Shown here: piece by piece, positions 46,661-57,702 of the stretch
Layout: each line of letters opens with the position of its first letter
Position numbering within the stretch: position 1 is the first letter of the stretch
Assembly (NCBI RefSeq): GCF_030272615.1
Contig: NC_081409.1
Span: 472,310,573 to 472,374,572 of the forward strand
DNA length: 64,000 nt
Source of the DNA: Cryptomeria japonica
Taxonomy: Eukaryota > Streptophyta > Pinopsida > Cupressales > Cupressaceae
Reading direction: 5' to 3'
The notes under the pieces: generated by a model
The model's input: only the letters and a program-made list of their open reading frames with translations
What the model was told of the DNA's origin: nothing
Database searches by the model: none
Position numbers and translations under genes: made by a program

Positions 46661-48130
46661 ATGTCTGGAGAAAGGCAAGAAAGAGAAGCTGCTAAACACG
46701 ATACTTATGACAATATCAACACTCATGCTAATGACAATGATTCCTCATCTAGCGAGTCTGAATCCGCTGAACCTACATAAGCTGTTATAAATAGTTGTCA
46801 AAATGATAAAGATTTCCAAAAAATGATGAAGATTATTTTCTAGAGCAAGCAAACAGGGCACTAAATTTCCTACTGATTATAACATTGAAACCCTTATTGC
46901 TAAAGAGGAAGAGACACCATTAGCTCTAATAAACAAACAATTAAAATCATTACAAACTAAAATCAAAGAAATGAAAAACAAGGATAAATAATCCAAGCAA
47001 TATTCTTTGGACATGATCTGCCCATTCCCATTTTAAAAAAACCTTTACATGCCTCCATTTCCTTCAAGGGTGGAGATTCCTAAGTTTGACAAATATGATA
47101 GTAATGCAGATCCTCAAGACCATGTTAGAGAATTTTGTGCTTTATGTATGGATTTCATGCACAAACAGACATATCTCATGCGCCTTTTCCTGAGGAGTTT
47201 AGGAGGACAAGCTATGCAATGGTTTTCAAGCCTACCTATGGGAATTAAATCTTTTGAGGAATTAGTCAAATTATTTTTCCAATAATACTCCTATAACATT
47301 CATCATCTAGTAACTATGATCGAGCTTTGCAATACTGAATAGAAAACAAGAGAACCTTTTCTCACTTTTCTTCAACGTTGGAGAAAGATGTTCTCTAGAT
47401 ATTCATGGCCTATTCTGAATTCTGAGAAGATGGATTTTTTTGTAAATAACCTGATCCCTGAGTTGAAATACAATATCCAAATGCAAGTGTATCCTTCATT
47501 CAATAAAATGGTAGATAGTTCCCTCAGAATGGAAGATATGCATATAAAGAAAGGAGATATATCACTTTGGAAAGAAACACAACAAGGTTCTAGTTTGAAA
47601 GAAAAGAATAAATATTGGAAATACGGCAAAGATAACAACATAAATGTTATTAATGATGGAGTGGTGGACATTGTTAAACCAAAATCAAAACCCACAATAT
47701 TTAATTTGGCTAGTGGCACACAAGCCCTCAAAATAGCTGAAACTACGGTGGAAAACCCTCCAAAGAAATCAAAAGAGTGGTTTAAAGAGAAGCCTTGGCT
47801 ATCAAAGCCTCATTGTGATTTCACTTTTTTGGAAGAATCGTATGAATCAACTCTTAAGACTCTATTGGATAATGATCTGATCACATTGCCTAACAACTCT
47901 AGACCATATGATCCAGAAGTTAAACCCAAATGGTGGAGGGAAAATGAGTACTATGAATATCATTGAAACAAGGGTCATACAACAAACAACTGCATGAAAC
48001 TCAAACACGAGATTCAAGACCTCATCGATGCTGGAAAATTTTTTATTGGAAAACAAATGACTAATGTTGATCACAAAGGTTTTAAAGATCCCTTGCCTGC
48101 CTATGAACAAGGTGATTCCTAAAAATCCAA
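46661..48130 (+). pseudogene. Gypsy F gag (Tat-like)
   Basis: A candidate start is ATG 46661 (MSGERQEREAAKHDTYDNIN), with two stops soon after. The retrotransposon gag core is clear at 47049-47285: PKFDKYDSNADPQDHVREF, YLMRLFLRSLGGQAMQWFSS, FEELVKLFF. It continues through 47966 with FLTFLQRWRKMFSR, FVNNLIPELKYNIQMQ and PKWWRENEYYEYH. Then NKGHTTNNCMKLKHEIQDLI is the knuckle-like region whose leading Cys is Tyr. Stops at 47283, 47340 and 47964 break it. It is paralogous to gag of G at 60020, with matching segments in the same order. Confidence 0.85.
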
Positions 48131-49165
48131 GGGAGGTTCTAAAGTCAATTACACCTATGCCAATAATGACAATGTGATCACCATGATTGAATCTTCCCAA
48201 TCTTAGTATTGCAACATGATCATAGTCAAAGATAAACAACATAAAACACAAACTGCAAATGCTGTAACCCGTGCTCAAAAGAAGGTTACTCTAAAAGGAG
48301 CTAGTTCCTCAACTCCTGATCAAACAACATCAAACCTACCAAATTATTGAAAAAGACAATAAGATACGATCATAGCTAAATATAAGCAGTTAAATTCATC
48401 ATCCTCTCTTGGTTACAACATCGTCAAACAATTAAAACAAACCACCGCTGAAATCTCCTTTTTTGAACTGCTTAAGATCTCTTCTGCTCATAGAGAGATC
48501 CTGGATAAATCTTTGCTCACTACTAATGTCCCCAAAGATTTAGATGTAGATTGGTTTCAATCTATGGTGGGTCACCTGACTTCGCCTCATTACCTCACAT
48601 TCTCTGAAGAAGATGACAATTCACCGAATCACTTGCATAACCAACCATACACATCAAAGCTATGATCCATAAACACAAAGTCAAATGTGTTTTGATAGAT
48701 GGAGGTACTGGGTTGAATATTTATACCTATAATTTACTAACATAGTTGGTATTTTCTGAACATGTCATTGATTCAGCAAAGAAAATAACAATCAAAGCTT
48801 ATGATGAAGAAGAAAGAACCTGTAAAGGTCTGGTACTATTACTAATCAAGGTTGGACCTGCGGAGAGAGATATTATTTTCAGGTTCTTTATCTTCCTCTT
48901 TCATACAACATCTTGCTAGGTAGGCCATGGATTCATGAAATACAAGAAGTACCATCTATCTATCATCAGTGCTTGAAATTTCCTTATAATGGAGTTGAAC
49001 TCAGTATTCCTGTTGATACAAGTTACACCTGTAGTGCATTAAAACAATGTACTGATACCTTTGGTCCTCATAATAGAGCAACCTCTGCAGTTGAAAGTTC
49101 ATAAACTTTGATGAAAGACGTAGAAAAGAAATTGAAAATCATAGGTACTAGTATGGATGGATATA
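48131..49165 (+). pseudogene. Gypsy F protease region, truncated by G
   Basis: After a broken linker (AVTRAQKKVTLKG, KQLKQTTAEISFFELLKISS), the aspartic protease reads KCVLIDGGTGLNIYT (near 48685, D-G-G active site) and ITIKAYDEEERTCKGLV. After a frameshift at about 48885 comes YNILLGRPWIHEIQEVPSIY (48900-48960), the conserved end of Ty3/gypsy Tat/Athila proteases. The gypsy G LTR begins at 49166; RT and beyond are not in the window. Confidence 0.83.
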
Positions 49166-50407
49166 TAGACACCTAAAAATGTCTCAATGATCATTTACTA
49201 ATTATTCCTCTAATTGATTAAATAATTATTTAATTATTTTAATTAACTATTTCTTCTAATTTCATATTTCCTCATCATCTTACTAATTATTCTATTTCCT
49301 ATTTCTATCAACATTTAATTATTTTAACCATTTTCTAAATATTAATTAAATATTTATTATTTAATTAATTATGATTAATTCCCCAATTCAAATAATCTTT
49401 ATTATTTAAATAAATTAATTCTCAATTTCTATCTCAATCCTATCATCATCTAATCATTAACACTTTTCTAAATATTAATTAAATATTTAATATTTAATTA
49501 ATTATGATTTTATCCTTTAAATTAAATAATCTTTATTATTTAATTAAATTCAATTTTTAAATAATTAAATAGTTTCTTTAAATTATTTAATTAACTAATT
49601 AATTGTTCTATTTCCAAATCCCCAAATTCTAATTTCATTTAATTAATTAATTCTTCTAATTTCCTCCAAATTCAATTACATGTGCATGATTTCAAAAACC
49701 AAATTGAAAATCAAAGCCAAGTTCTAAATATATTCAAATACTAAATTGAATTTAAAATAAATTCAATATTTGAATTAAAATCTCATGCAAAGATTAAATT
49801 GAAAATCTAAGTCAAAGTGCAAGCACATGATAAATTAATTAATTAAATCAATCAATTAATTAAATTATTTATCTCTCCAGTCTCTATTTTCATCTTCTAG
49901 TTCTCTTTGTCATCCTCTTCATTTCCTCCAATCATTCTTTTTCTTCTTTCAGTTAGCTTTTTCTCAATCAGTTGACTCAATTAATATATTCAATCTATTC
50001 TGTTTCACATCCAAGTCAGTAGTTCAACTATCAATTTTCATGTGAGCTCACTTGAGTTCCACCTCTTGATCAATCTGTTCCACCTTTCAATGAATCTTCT
50101 CCAAAAATCTATAAATTGAGCATTCAATCCTCACAATTCCTCTGAATCACGAACTTTGAATCTTTGTGTCACTTGCAGGTTGCCAGCACAATATCTGAGA
50201 GCCATCATACCACATAGAAGAGAAGAGCAATGGAAGTTATATGCAGTCACAGAATAGGGAGTCTTTAATTGATTGCATTTATAGTTCCTATTTTGCTTGA
50301 TTGTGTTATTTCATTGTCTGTTTGTTAGAATTCTTTGATTAGATAGGGATTCGTGATTTCCCTTTGATCCCAATTGATATTTTATAAGATGAATTTTACA
50401 TGCCACA
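49166..50407 (+). mobile_element. 5' LTR of gypsy G
   Basis: It starts TAGACACCTAAAAATGTC (or two bases earlier as TATAGAC), the same family as the solo LTR at 7322. The first 700 bp are very AT-rich (TTAATTAATTATGATT repeats). A promoter-like TCTATAAATTGAGC is at 50108. It ends near ...TTTTACATGCCACA, just before a primer-site-like sequence. No 3' LTR is in the window. Confidence 0.72.
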
Positions 50408-50410
50408 TTT

Positions 50411-50428
50411 TGGTGAATCCAACGTGAA
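50411..50428 (+). promoter_or_regulatory. Primer-binding-site-like sequence of gypsy G
   Basis: TGGTGAATCCAACGTGAA follows the LTR end within a few bases and starts with TGG, as tRNA 3' ends require. I cannot name the tRNA from memory with certainty. Confidence 0.45.
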
Positions 50429-51309
50429 CAACAACTAATTTAGCTTCTCTATTTTTTGTGTAATTTTTGCAGGTCGTACGAATTTTTTTAATATTTTTTT
50501 ATAGATTTTGCATAGATTTCGAGAATAGATTTGTCATCATGCAATCATGCTTACATCATCACGCAATCACATAGACAACGTTATGCATTCAACCCTTCGG
50601 GGTCACGCATTCGCAGGGAAAATTGATGTTTGATTGTTTCTATTCTCATATCCTTTTTGTTCTCTGATCTGTTTAATTCTGTCTAAAATTGAGTAAATCT
50701 AGAAATGGATTATTTGTATTGCATGATTTTATTATAACATTTTATGGCATGAAAGGTACAATTCAGGATCTTAGGTGCTAGAAGGACAAAGGAACAAAGA
50801 AGACAAGCCAAACGCTATCAAAGGGTTCTCCAAGCAGAAAAGAAGATACAAGATTGGGAAGATCAACCAGCCTTTGATAGATATAACAATTTAGTTCTCT
50901 CATATCAAGTTAAATATGATCTAATTAATATTAATGGATGATGAGAGATTTAGCTAGGGCCTCAGAATTGGTTTTGCAGGTTTCTGATCAGGTTTAGATT
51001 AATTTTTTATTTTTTTGTGTTATCTGCCTGTCTATCACACAATTGTCCTATTTGGATTACACAATTGATGTTATTGTCATGCATAAGAGCTATCAGAATT
51101 ATGCATATGCTATGTTATGTTCACGCATTGGTGCTGTCAATGTCACGCAATCTCGCAGGTATTGTCATGCAATCTCGCAGGTATTGTCACACATTTGTTT
51201 CTATCAATTTTTGATTCTCTATTTTCTATTGATTTGATTTTACTGCTAATCATCTGTTTGCAGCCTGTGGCAAATTTATAGAAAGGATCAGATTAGTATA
51301 AGATCAATT

Positions 51310-51575
51310 GCACTCATAATCTTACACTTCATCTTTTGGTGCTTAAAATCAACAATAGTTTAAAATGGACATGCATGCATAATCTCACACTTCGTCTTTT
51401 GGTGCTTAAAATTAACATTGGCTAAAATTGACATGCATGTATAACACTTCGATTTGGGCTTAAAATCAACAATGGTTAAAATTGATATGCATGCCTTCAT
51501 ATTTCAATTTGGTGTTTAAAATGGACATGCACATGCATATTCAACACCTCAATTCAAGCTATAAAATGAACATGA
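51310..51575 (+). repeat. Tandem repeat of about 45-65 bp in gypsy G leader
   Basis: Five degenerate units share CACTTCGTCTTTTGGTGCTT, AAAATCAACAATGGTTAAAA and TTGACATGCATG. They begin near 51316, 51380, 51441, 51495 and 51538 and shorten toward the 3' end. Confidence 0.85.
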
Positions 51576-52531
51576 ATCAGGCTGCATTAGATTAAATCAT
51601 GTTTGATTTTCTTAAGGTAAAGAATTTTTATCATGTTTGGGGTGGACCTAATGTTGCATTTACTAAATTTCCACCTACCTTCAGGGTCTTGGGAGAAAGG
51701 AAGGAGGTGACAATGACATCCAATTTTATTTAATTCCACGTAGTGAGGGGTATCTTTGACTGGGGATTTCATCACCCCACAGAGGTACTTCAAATTGGGG
51801 TGCGCTGGGGATATCATCTTTCCCAACGTACTCTCAAGCAGGTTTTTCGAGCCGCTATATAAATATACTGGTCAGGCAGCTAGAGTGTTGAGTGAATTCG
51901 ATGTATGTGGGGGCCTTCCCTGCACCGATAAGCTCAACTAAAGTCTTAAGTGGCTTGCTCTAAGAATCCATCGTTGGATTGGGACCCCTCAAAACCCTAC
52001 ACTAAGAACCAACTTAGTAGCCCAAAATCCTACATTCAGTGATTCCAGGAGTGCAGATCGTACCCCATAGATACCTCTCATGTACCTTACATTATGAGAC
52101 AAAAATCCCTCAATGATAAGATCTTCAGATCTTCAGGGTAAGAGAGACTAGCATGCCCGAGAAGTGTGTGTCATGGAGTGGAGCCAGTGCTGCGAGACTC
52201 TCTATCTGTCCATCTTGTTTCAATATTTTGTTGTGAGGGCCTCATTGAATGGTGCCCACTTTCCAGCCTAAGATTGTATTTTGTGCTTTTATATATATCA
52301 TTGTATCATACCAGTATTGAGTCAGTTCTTTGGGCTATTTCAGGCACTATCCTGCGTATCTCTGAATTCTCTGAGATTGTTTTAAAAACTAGTTCAGTTA
52401 GCTATATCTACCTCCAAACAATTGTTCTCAGACTTGGAAACCACAAAACTTGTCCTACACACATAATTACTGAAAACAAAGTCCATTTTTGAAACCCAAA
52501 ACTCAAAGTTTTACACACTTGTGACCCTAGG

Positions 52532-52745
52532 AAGTCCTTGCATAGTCCTCACTTACGTCCTTACTATTGTCCTAAGTCATTGCATAGGTTTTCACTTACG
52601 TCCTTACTATCATCTTAAATCCTTGCATAGTCCTCATTTACATCTTTATTATCATCATAAATCCTTGCATAGTCCTCATTTACGTCCTCATTTTACGTCC
52701 GCATTATCATCCTCATATACGTCTTCATCTAGATCTCATATACGT
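52532..52745 (+). repeat. Tandem repeat of about 45-55 bp in gypsy G leader
   Basis: Four to five units are built on CCTTGCATAGTCCTCATTTA followed by CGTCCTTATTATCATCCTAAAT, decaying to (TCATATACGTCT)n at the right end. The phrase CATAAATCCTTGCATAG also occurs in the solo LTR of the same family (8380-8440). Confidence 0.85.
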
Positions 52746-52872
52746 CTATTTTAGTCCATTATCATTTATAGTCATAGCATGCACCATAATGGGTCTACCA
52801 GGTGATGGTTTTCTCCCCTTTGAGCAACCTAATCTAGTGCCAAATGGAGGTCAACGAGAAATCATTGAAGGT

Positions 52873-53320
52873 TGTAGGATTTTGCCAAGATCAAGGGCAC
52901 AATGAAAAGCATAAAAAGAGACAATAGAATGACAAGAACAAACTGTATTCTCATCAATATGCAAATGATCAATTGGATTAACCAGTACAATGAATATAGG
53001 CCTGCTTATATAGGCAAGGCCATATGGATGTATGAGCACACAAATATGACATGTGGCTCAATGAGAAACAAGGGTAGGTAAGAAATACTAGGGGTAGGTA
53101 GGAGAAATAATATAATATTCCACAAGAGGTGGATGACCCACCGAATGTGGAGTGTAACAGCAAAATAAGACCACAAAAGGTGGAATTTCTCCTACAAGCT
53201 CTATCCCTATGTGCACACTTCCCTAAGTGTCTCAAATCCAAACTACGAAGAGATGCATTATCCTAAGTTAACTTAGGTAAGTGTAATAATATCCAAAATG
53301 AATATTTATTTACACCAACA
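52873..53320 (-). mobile_element. 3' LTR of copia J
   Basis: 448 bp; the minus strand starts TGTTGGTGTAAATAAATATT and ends ...CAAAATCCTACA. It carries 7 bases (near 52970) that the 5' LTR lacks. Confidence 0.92.
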
Positions 53321-53330
53321 CCCCCCCTTA
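53321..53330 (-). promoter_or_regulatory. Polypurine tract of copia J
   Basis: The minus strand reads TAAGGGGGGG directly before the 3' LTR (TGTTGG). Confidence 0.85.
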
Positions 53331-53599
53331 AGCTCAACTTAGGGGAATGAAGACTCAAGTCAAGAATGCAAGATGGGTCCCGGCTACTAGGTCATGATAG
53401 GTACCCATGTACAATATGCAAATGCAAGAAAAACTATGCAATGCAATCTCTCACAAACGGAGAAAGGGAGAAAACCCAGTGGGAAAAAACTCCCCCCCAA
53501 AAGAGAGATGAATGTACAAAAGACTCTCAAAGAAGAAGGACAAAACCTCAAAGAGGAAAAAGTCCCCCCCATAAGAGAGGAAGGAGAAGTCAGCTGACC

Positions 53600-54356
53600 C
53601 CCCTAATGACACATCCTGCACCCCCAAGAGAGCTTGCAATTGTTGGAACTTACTCTCGGTGAAAGGTTTGGTGAATATGTCAGCAACCTGCTCTACTGTA
53701 GGACAATGCTGCAAATCAATGACCTGCTCCTAGATGAGCTCTTGAATATAGTGCATATGAATCTCGATGTGTTTGGTCCGTTGGTGCTGGACCGGGTTCT
53801 TCGAGATCGCAATAGCACTCTGATTGTCGCAATGTAGAACTGTCGGCCATGGAGTGGTGAATCCAAACTCTATGAGGATCTACTGGAGCCAAATGGTCTC
53901 AGTTGCTGCGTTAACAATGCCTTGATACTCAGCCTTAGTCGAAGAGAGAGGAATAGCATGTTACTTCTTTCTCTGCCAACAAATGGGGCCTGAACCAAGG
54001 TGAAAACTGTAACCAGAAGTAGACTTACGATCATCAAGATTGCCAACCCAATCGGAGTCTGTGTAACCAACCAAGTGAAGTCCTGTGCCTGCTACATAGT
54101 GAATCCCATAGTGATGTGTACCTTGGATGTAATGAAGGATGCGTTTGGCGGCTTTCCAATGAAGCTCATGTGGTTCTTGCATGAAGCAAGAAACCATGCC
54201 AACTGCAAATGACATATCGGGGCGTGTATGAGTCAAGTAGATGAGACTACCCACAAGCTGACGATACAAAGTGGCATCAACTGGTGGAGAAGAACACTGA
54301 GCCTCAAGCTTGACTCCTGAAAGAAAGGGAGTCAGAGCAGGCTTACAATCAGCCAT
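53600..54356 (-). pseudogene. Copia J RNase H
   Basis: The minus-strand frame from 54356 begins MADCKPALTPFLSG and has YRQLVGSLIYLTHTRPDMSF, GYTDSDWVGNLDDRKSTSGY (catalytic TDSDW intact) and CWQRKK. A stop at about 53961 is followed by LSSTKAEYQGIVNAATETIW, LHCDNQSAIAISKNPVQHQR, TKHIEIHMHY and VADIFTKPFTESKFQQLQAL (ending near 53600). Only a few TAG/TAA codons interrupt a domain that keeps its acidic residues. Confidence 0.9.
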
Positions 54357-55215
54357 ATGAAAGCGTGCAAGTAGATCAAGAGCATGCTTGGGCTGCGATA
54401 GTGTAATCCTAGAAGGTGACTGTGAAATCTCTATCTGGAGAAACTAGTGCAAAAGACCCAAGTCAGTCATAGAAAATTTGTCATGCAAATCTGATTTGAT
54501 CCTGCTAATGATGGATGAAGTACTCCCTGTAATGATCAAGTCATCAACATAAAGCACAAGTATCAAGTGAGAGTCATCCTGTCGCAAAATGTAGGCATTC
54601 GGATCAGAATGACACCTAGTGAAACCTGCAGAGAGAAGAAAGGAATCCATCTTGGCGTACCAAGCCCTGAGGGCCTTCTTAAGGCCATAGAGAGATTTCC
54701 TTAGTCTGCAAACCAAGGAAGTATCCTGGATGAAACCCTGGGGCTGCTCCATATAAATCTCTTCATCAAGGTCACCATGAAGAAAAGCAATTCACATCCA
54801 TCTGATGTACAACCCAACCATGAGCTACAGCAATAGCAGGTGTCAAACGAATGGAGTTCATCTTGGCTATGAGTGCAAAGGTCTCAGTATAGTCAACACC
54901 TGCAACTTAAGAGAAACCTTTCGCAACAAGCCAAGCCTTATACTTATCCACACTACCATCTGCTGCAAACTTGGTCCGATAGATCCACTTAGATCGAACC
55001 ATCTTTCTCCCCTTAGGGAGATGGACTAAATCCCATGTGTTGTTCCTCATCAAGGAACTATACTCTTTGTCCATTGCGTGGTCCCACTCAGGAACCCCTG
55101 ATGCTTCCCTAAATGTCTGTGGATTGGAAGTGGTAGCAATGAATGCATGTAGAAGATCTTGATGTTGGGATCGAGTTCTTCGTGAATCTAAAGGATCCCC
55201 AACAAGAGAACCCAT
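54357..55215 (-). pseudogene. Copia J reverse transcriptase
   Basis: The minus strand from 55215 reads through HAMDKEYSSLMRNNTWDLVH, MVRSKWIYRTKFAADGSV and WLVAKGFS*. QMDVN follows; two bases appear to be missing near 54790, shifting the frame inside the LHGDLDEE box. The +1 frame continues from 54752: MEQPQGFIQDTSLVCRLRKS, LYGLKKALRAWYAKMDSF, and the active-site box LVLYVDDLIITGS (near 54560, intact YVDD). It stops at DLGLLH*, after which FLQIEISQS resumes. One frameshift and three stops separate it from an open RT. Confidence 0.92.
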
Positions 55216-55230
55216 GGACTCAAGTGTCTG

Positions 55231-56260
55231 TCAAGCCCAATGAGGTCTAGGTGGAGGTGGAGAATGAGGCTCCTCAACTGCAAGTGGACCCTGTGGAGGT
55301 GTAACCTTGAGAGTCAGAGTTGTAGGAGTCTCATCATCTGAATCACTAACATCACTATCCATAATGGAGGAAGGTGGAGGAGGTAGAGAGGCTAAGCTAG
55401 GAGAGCTTTCCTCAAAGTGAACACTCCTCTCAATGAACACCTCATGTGTCTCTGGATCCATCAATCTGTATGCCTTAACACCCTCAGGATATCCAACAAA
55501 TATGCAAGGACAACTTTGTGGTTCCAATGCCTTGCATTTCTGTGGAGGTATGCGAGCCCATGCTGGACACCCAAAGACTCTAAAATGTCTCACAATTGGT
55601 TTCCTACCAGCCCAAGCTTCAAAAGGAGTAATACCTTGCAAAGATTTGTGAGGAACCCGATTTTGGATGTGTGTGGCACAACTGATAGCCTCTGCCCAAA
55701 AGGCGGGATCAAGAGAACGTGCATGTATCATACAACTAGCCATTTCTTTGAGAGTTCTATTCTTGTGTTCTACAACCCTGTTCTGCTGTGGAGTGTATGC
55801 GATAGAATTCTGAAGATCAATCCCCTCAAATGTACAAAAATCCTCAAGTCTTTTGTTCACATATTCCCTTCCATTATCTATGCAAAGAATCTTGACCACT
55901 TTCCCTGATTGCTTCTCCACACAAGTCTTGAAGTCCTGAAATCTGTCAAATACTTCACTCTTATGAATAAGAAAGTAGACCCAAGTGAAGCGGGAGTAGT
56001 CATCAATGAAGGTGAGAACATAGCGGGCCTTACTAAATGAAGGTGCTGGAAATGGACCTGCTACATCGTTGTGAACAAGTTGAAGAACTTCCAAAGCTCT
56101 CCAAGCTTTCCCCTTATCAAACTTCTCTTCAAGATGTTTGCCCATGGAACAACCTGAACATACACCCTCTGAAAAACTGATTCGAGGTAGACCTGTGACC
56201 ATGTCTTTAGTGCTAAGTTGCTGAAGATAGTGGTAGTTGAGGTGACCAAACTGCTCATGC
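55231..56260 (-). pseudogene. Copia J integrase
   Basis: 324 uninterrupted codons from 56202, preceded by LWHEQFGHLNYHYLQQLSTK just upstream after one stop (near 56265). The zinc site is WHEQFGH ... VCSGCSMGKH. The catalytic residues are in LVHNDVAGPF, ILCIDNGREY and QNRVVEHKNRTLKEM. The C-terminal region has ITPFEAWAGRKPIVRHFRVF and CIFVGYPEGVKAYRLMDPET. It ends in an acidic, Pro-rich linker (DSDVSDSDDE, SPPPPRPHWA). The integrase core is intact on inspection. Confidence 0.93.
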
Positions 56261-56265
56261 CATAG

Positions 56266-56715
56266 CTAACTTTCTGAATTTGAATGAGTAAGCAAGGCCC
56301 TAGAAGGTGAACTTGGCACAAAGTGGGAGAATGAATAAAGCCTTGAGTTGTCATTGACTTGTCCCACTGCTACCAAGGAATCATCATCAAGTTCCTTTAC
56401 CACAACTGAATCTGGTGTAAACTCAACCTTTTTCCCATTCCCATAGTGAGTGATTTGGTAGATGGAGAGAAGGTTGGTAGACAAGTTAGGAACATAGAGA
56501 ACATTCTCAAATGTTCCATCATCCATGTCAACTGAACCTTTCCCTTCAACCTCTACTTGTGTATCATCACCTATGTAAATGTGAGGTACCTTAGATGGCT
56601 CCAATGAAGAAAACTACTCCTTTGTAGAACCCATGTGATATGAGGCACCCGGGTCAAGTATCCATTACTATGAAGAACCTATTGTAGCCACAAATGCTTG
56701 CCCTTTTCCCTTAGA
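56266..56715 (-). pseudogene. Copia J protease
   Basis: The minus strand after gag reads two stops, then WILDPGASYHMGSTKE* (active site DSGAS changed to DPGAS). The open frame from 56604 has YIGDDTQVEVEGKGSVDM, ENVLYVPNLSTNLLSIYQIT and NSRLYSFSHF. The Ser-to-Pro change sits next to the catalytic Asp. Confidence 0.88.
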
Positions 56716-57702
56716 CTATGAGGAAGAGGAAGGAGATGAATCCTTCTTTGTGTAGGTGGATGGCAAGTTGATGCTGTTTTTCTTGAGAAGATTGGTTAAC
56801 TCATCAACTTGCTTTGCATGGCATCGATGCTCATCATGACCATACTTCTTGCAATATGCACAAGTTGGTTTATCCTTCTTAGGTGGTGTCCCCTTCTTGG
56901 AAGAGGATGTAAAATCACCTTGTGATGGAGAGGATGATTGCCCTTTTTCCTTGTGTGGCTTAGACTTAGAGTGCTTCTTCTTCTTGTTGGAATCTTTGCC
57001 TTGACTTCCTTGATTCCCTTGATTTGCCACCAAAGCCTTGGACTTTGATGACTTGAGAAGCCCCATGTTCAACAACTTAGATTGTTCCAATATCAACATT
57101 TCTGTGAAAGCATCAAATGAAGGCATAACATAGGAACTCCCCACTGTCAAGCGATGAGTTTGGAAGCTAGATACAAATGCTGCATATTCTAGTGCAAGCT
57201 TGTCCAACAAGTTGAATATCAACTAAGCATCCTTTTTGTCAATTCCACAATCCTTAAGCTTTGCTCTTAGCTCATTTGCTTTGGTGACATAATCTTGGAT
57301 TGTATCAAAACTCTTGGGATCCAAGTTGGTGAGCTCATTGTCAATCTGATAGCCTCTGATTTCATCAATTTGACCATACAATTTTTGAAACATATCCCAA
57401 GCCTCTTTGATTATTTTACACTTCTCAATGTGAAAAATGAGGTCATCTGATACATACTTGCGCAAAGTTCCAAGAGCCATGCAATTATTTATGAGCCATT
57501 CTAATTAATCATTTGGATCAGCCTTAGGATCAGGTGGTGTTGTTATTGTTCCATCTATGTAATGTGTGAGACCCTTTTCCATTAATTTACTCCATACTTT
57601 AATTTTCCATGATGCATAATTATGTGGAGTTAAAGGTGGAAATTTATTAGGACTCATTGCAACAAAAATGGAAAGAGCACAAAGAGAGGCACAATCACAC
57701 AA
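56716..57702 (-). pseudogene. Copia J gag
   Basis: Three open pieces in one frame are separated by a TAA (near 57507) and a TAG (near 57224). The first (from 57702) has SPNKFPPLTPHNYASWKIKV, the copia gag N-terminus. The second has LRKYVSDDLIFHIEKCKIIK and AWDMFQKLYGQIDEIRGYQI. The third has LEYAAFVSSFQTHRLTVGS, a Lys/Ser-rich basic region and the zinc knuckle CAYCKKYGHDEHRCHAK (CX2CX4HX4C complete). The ATG at 57702 may be too early; MSPNKF at about 57657 fits better. Confidence 0.9.

Larger units (their letters stand above)
50429..52867 (+). other. Leader of gypsy G, first part
   Basis: A long untranslated leader, interrupted by copia J at 52873. Coding-like content is limited to a short Lys/Arg/Gln-rich stretch around 50785-50870 (RRTKEQRRQAKRYQRVLQAE), which may be part of a short upstream ORF. 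Two tandem arrays (51310-51575, 52532-52745) are listed separately. Confidence 0.6.
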
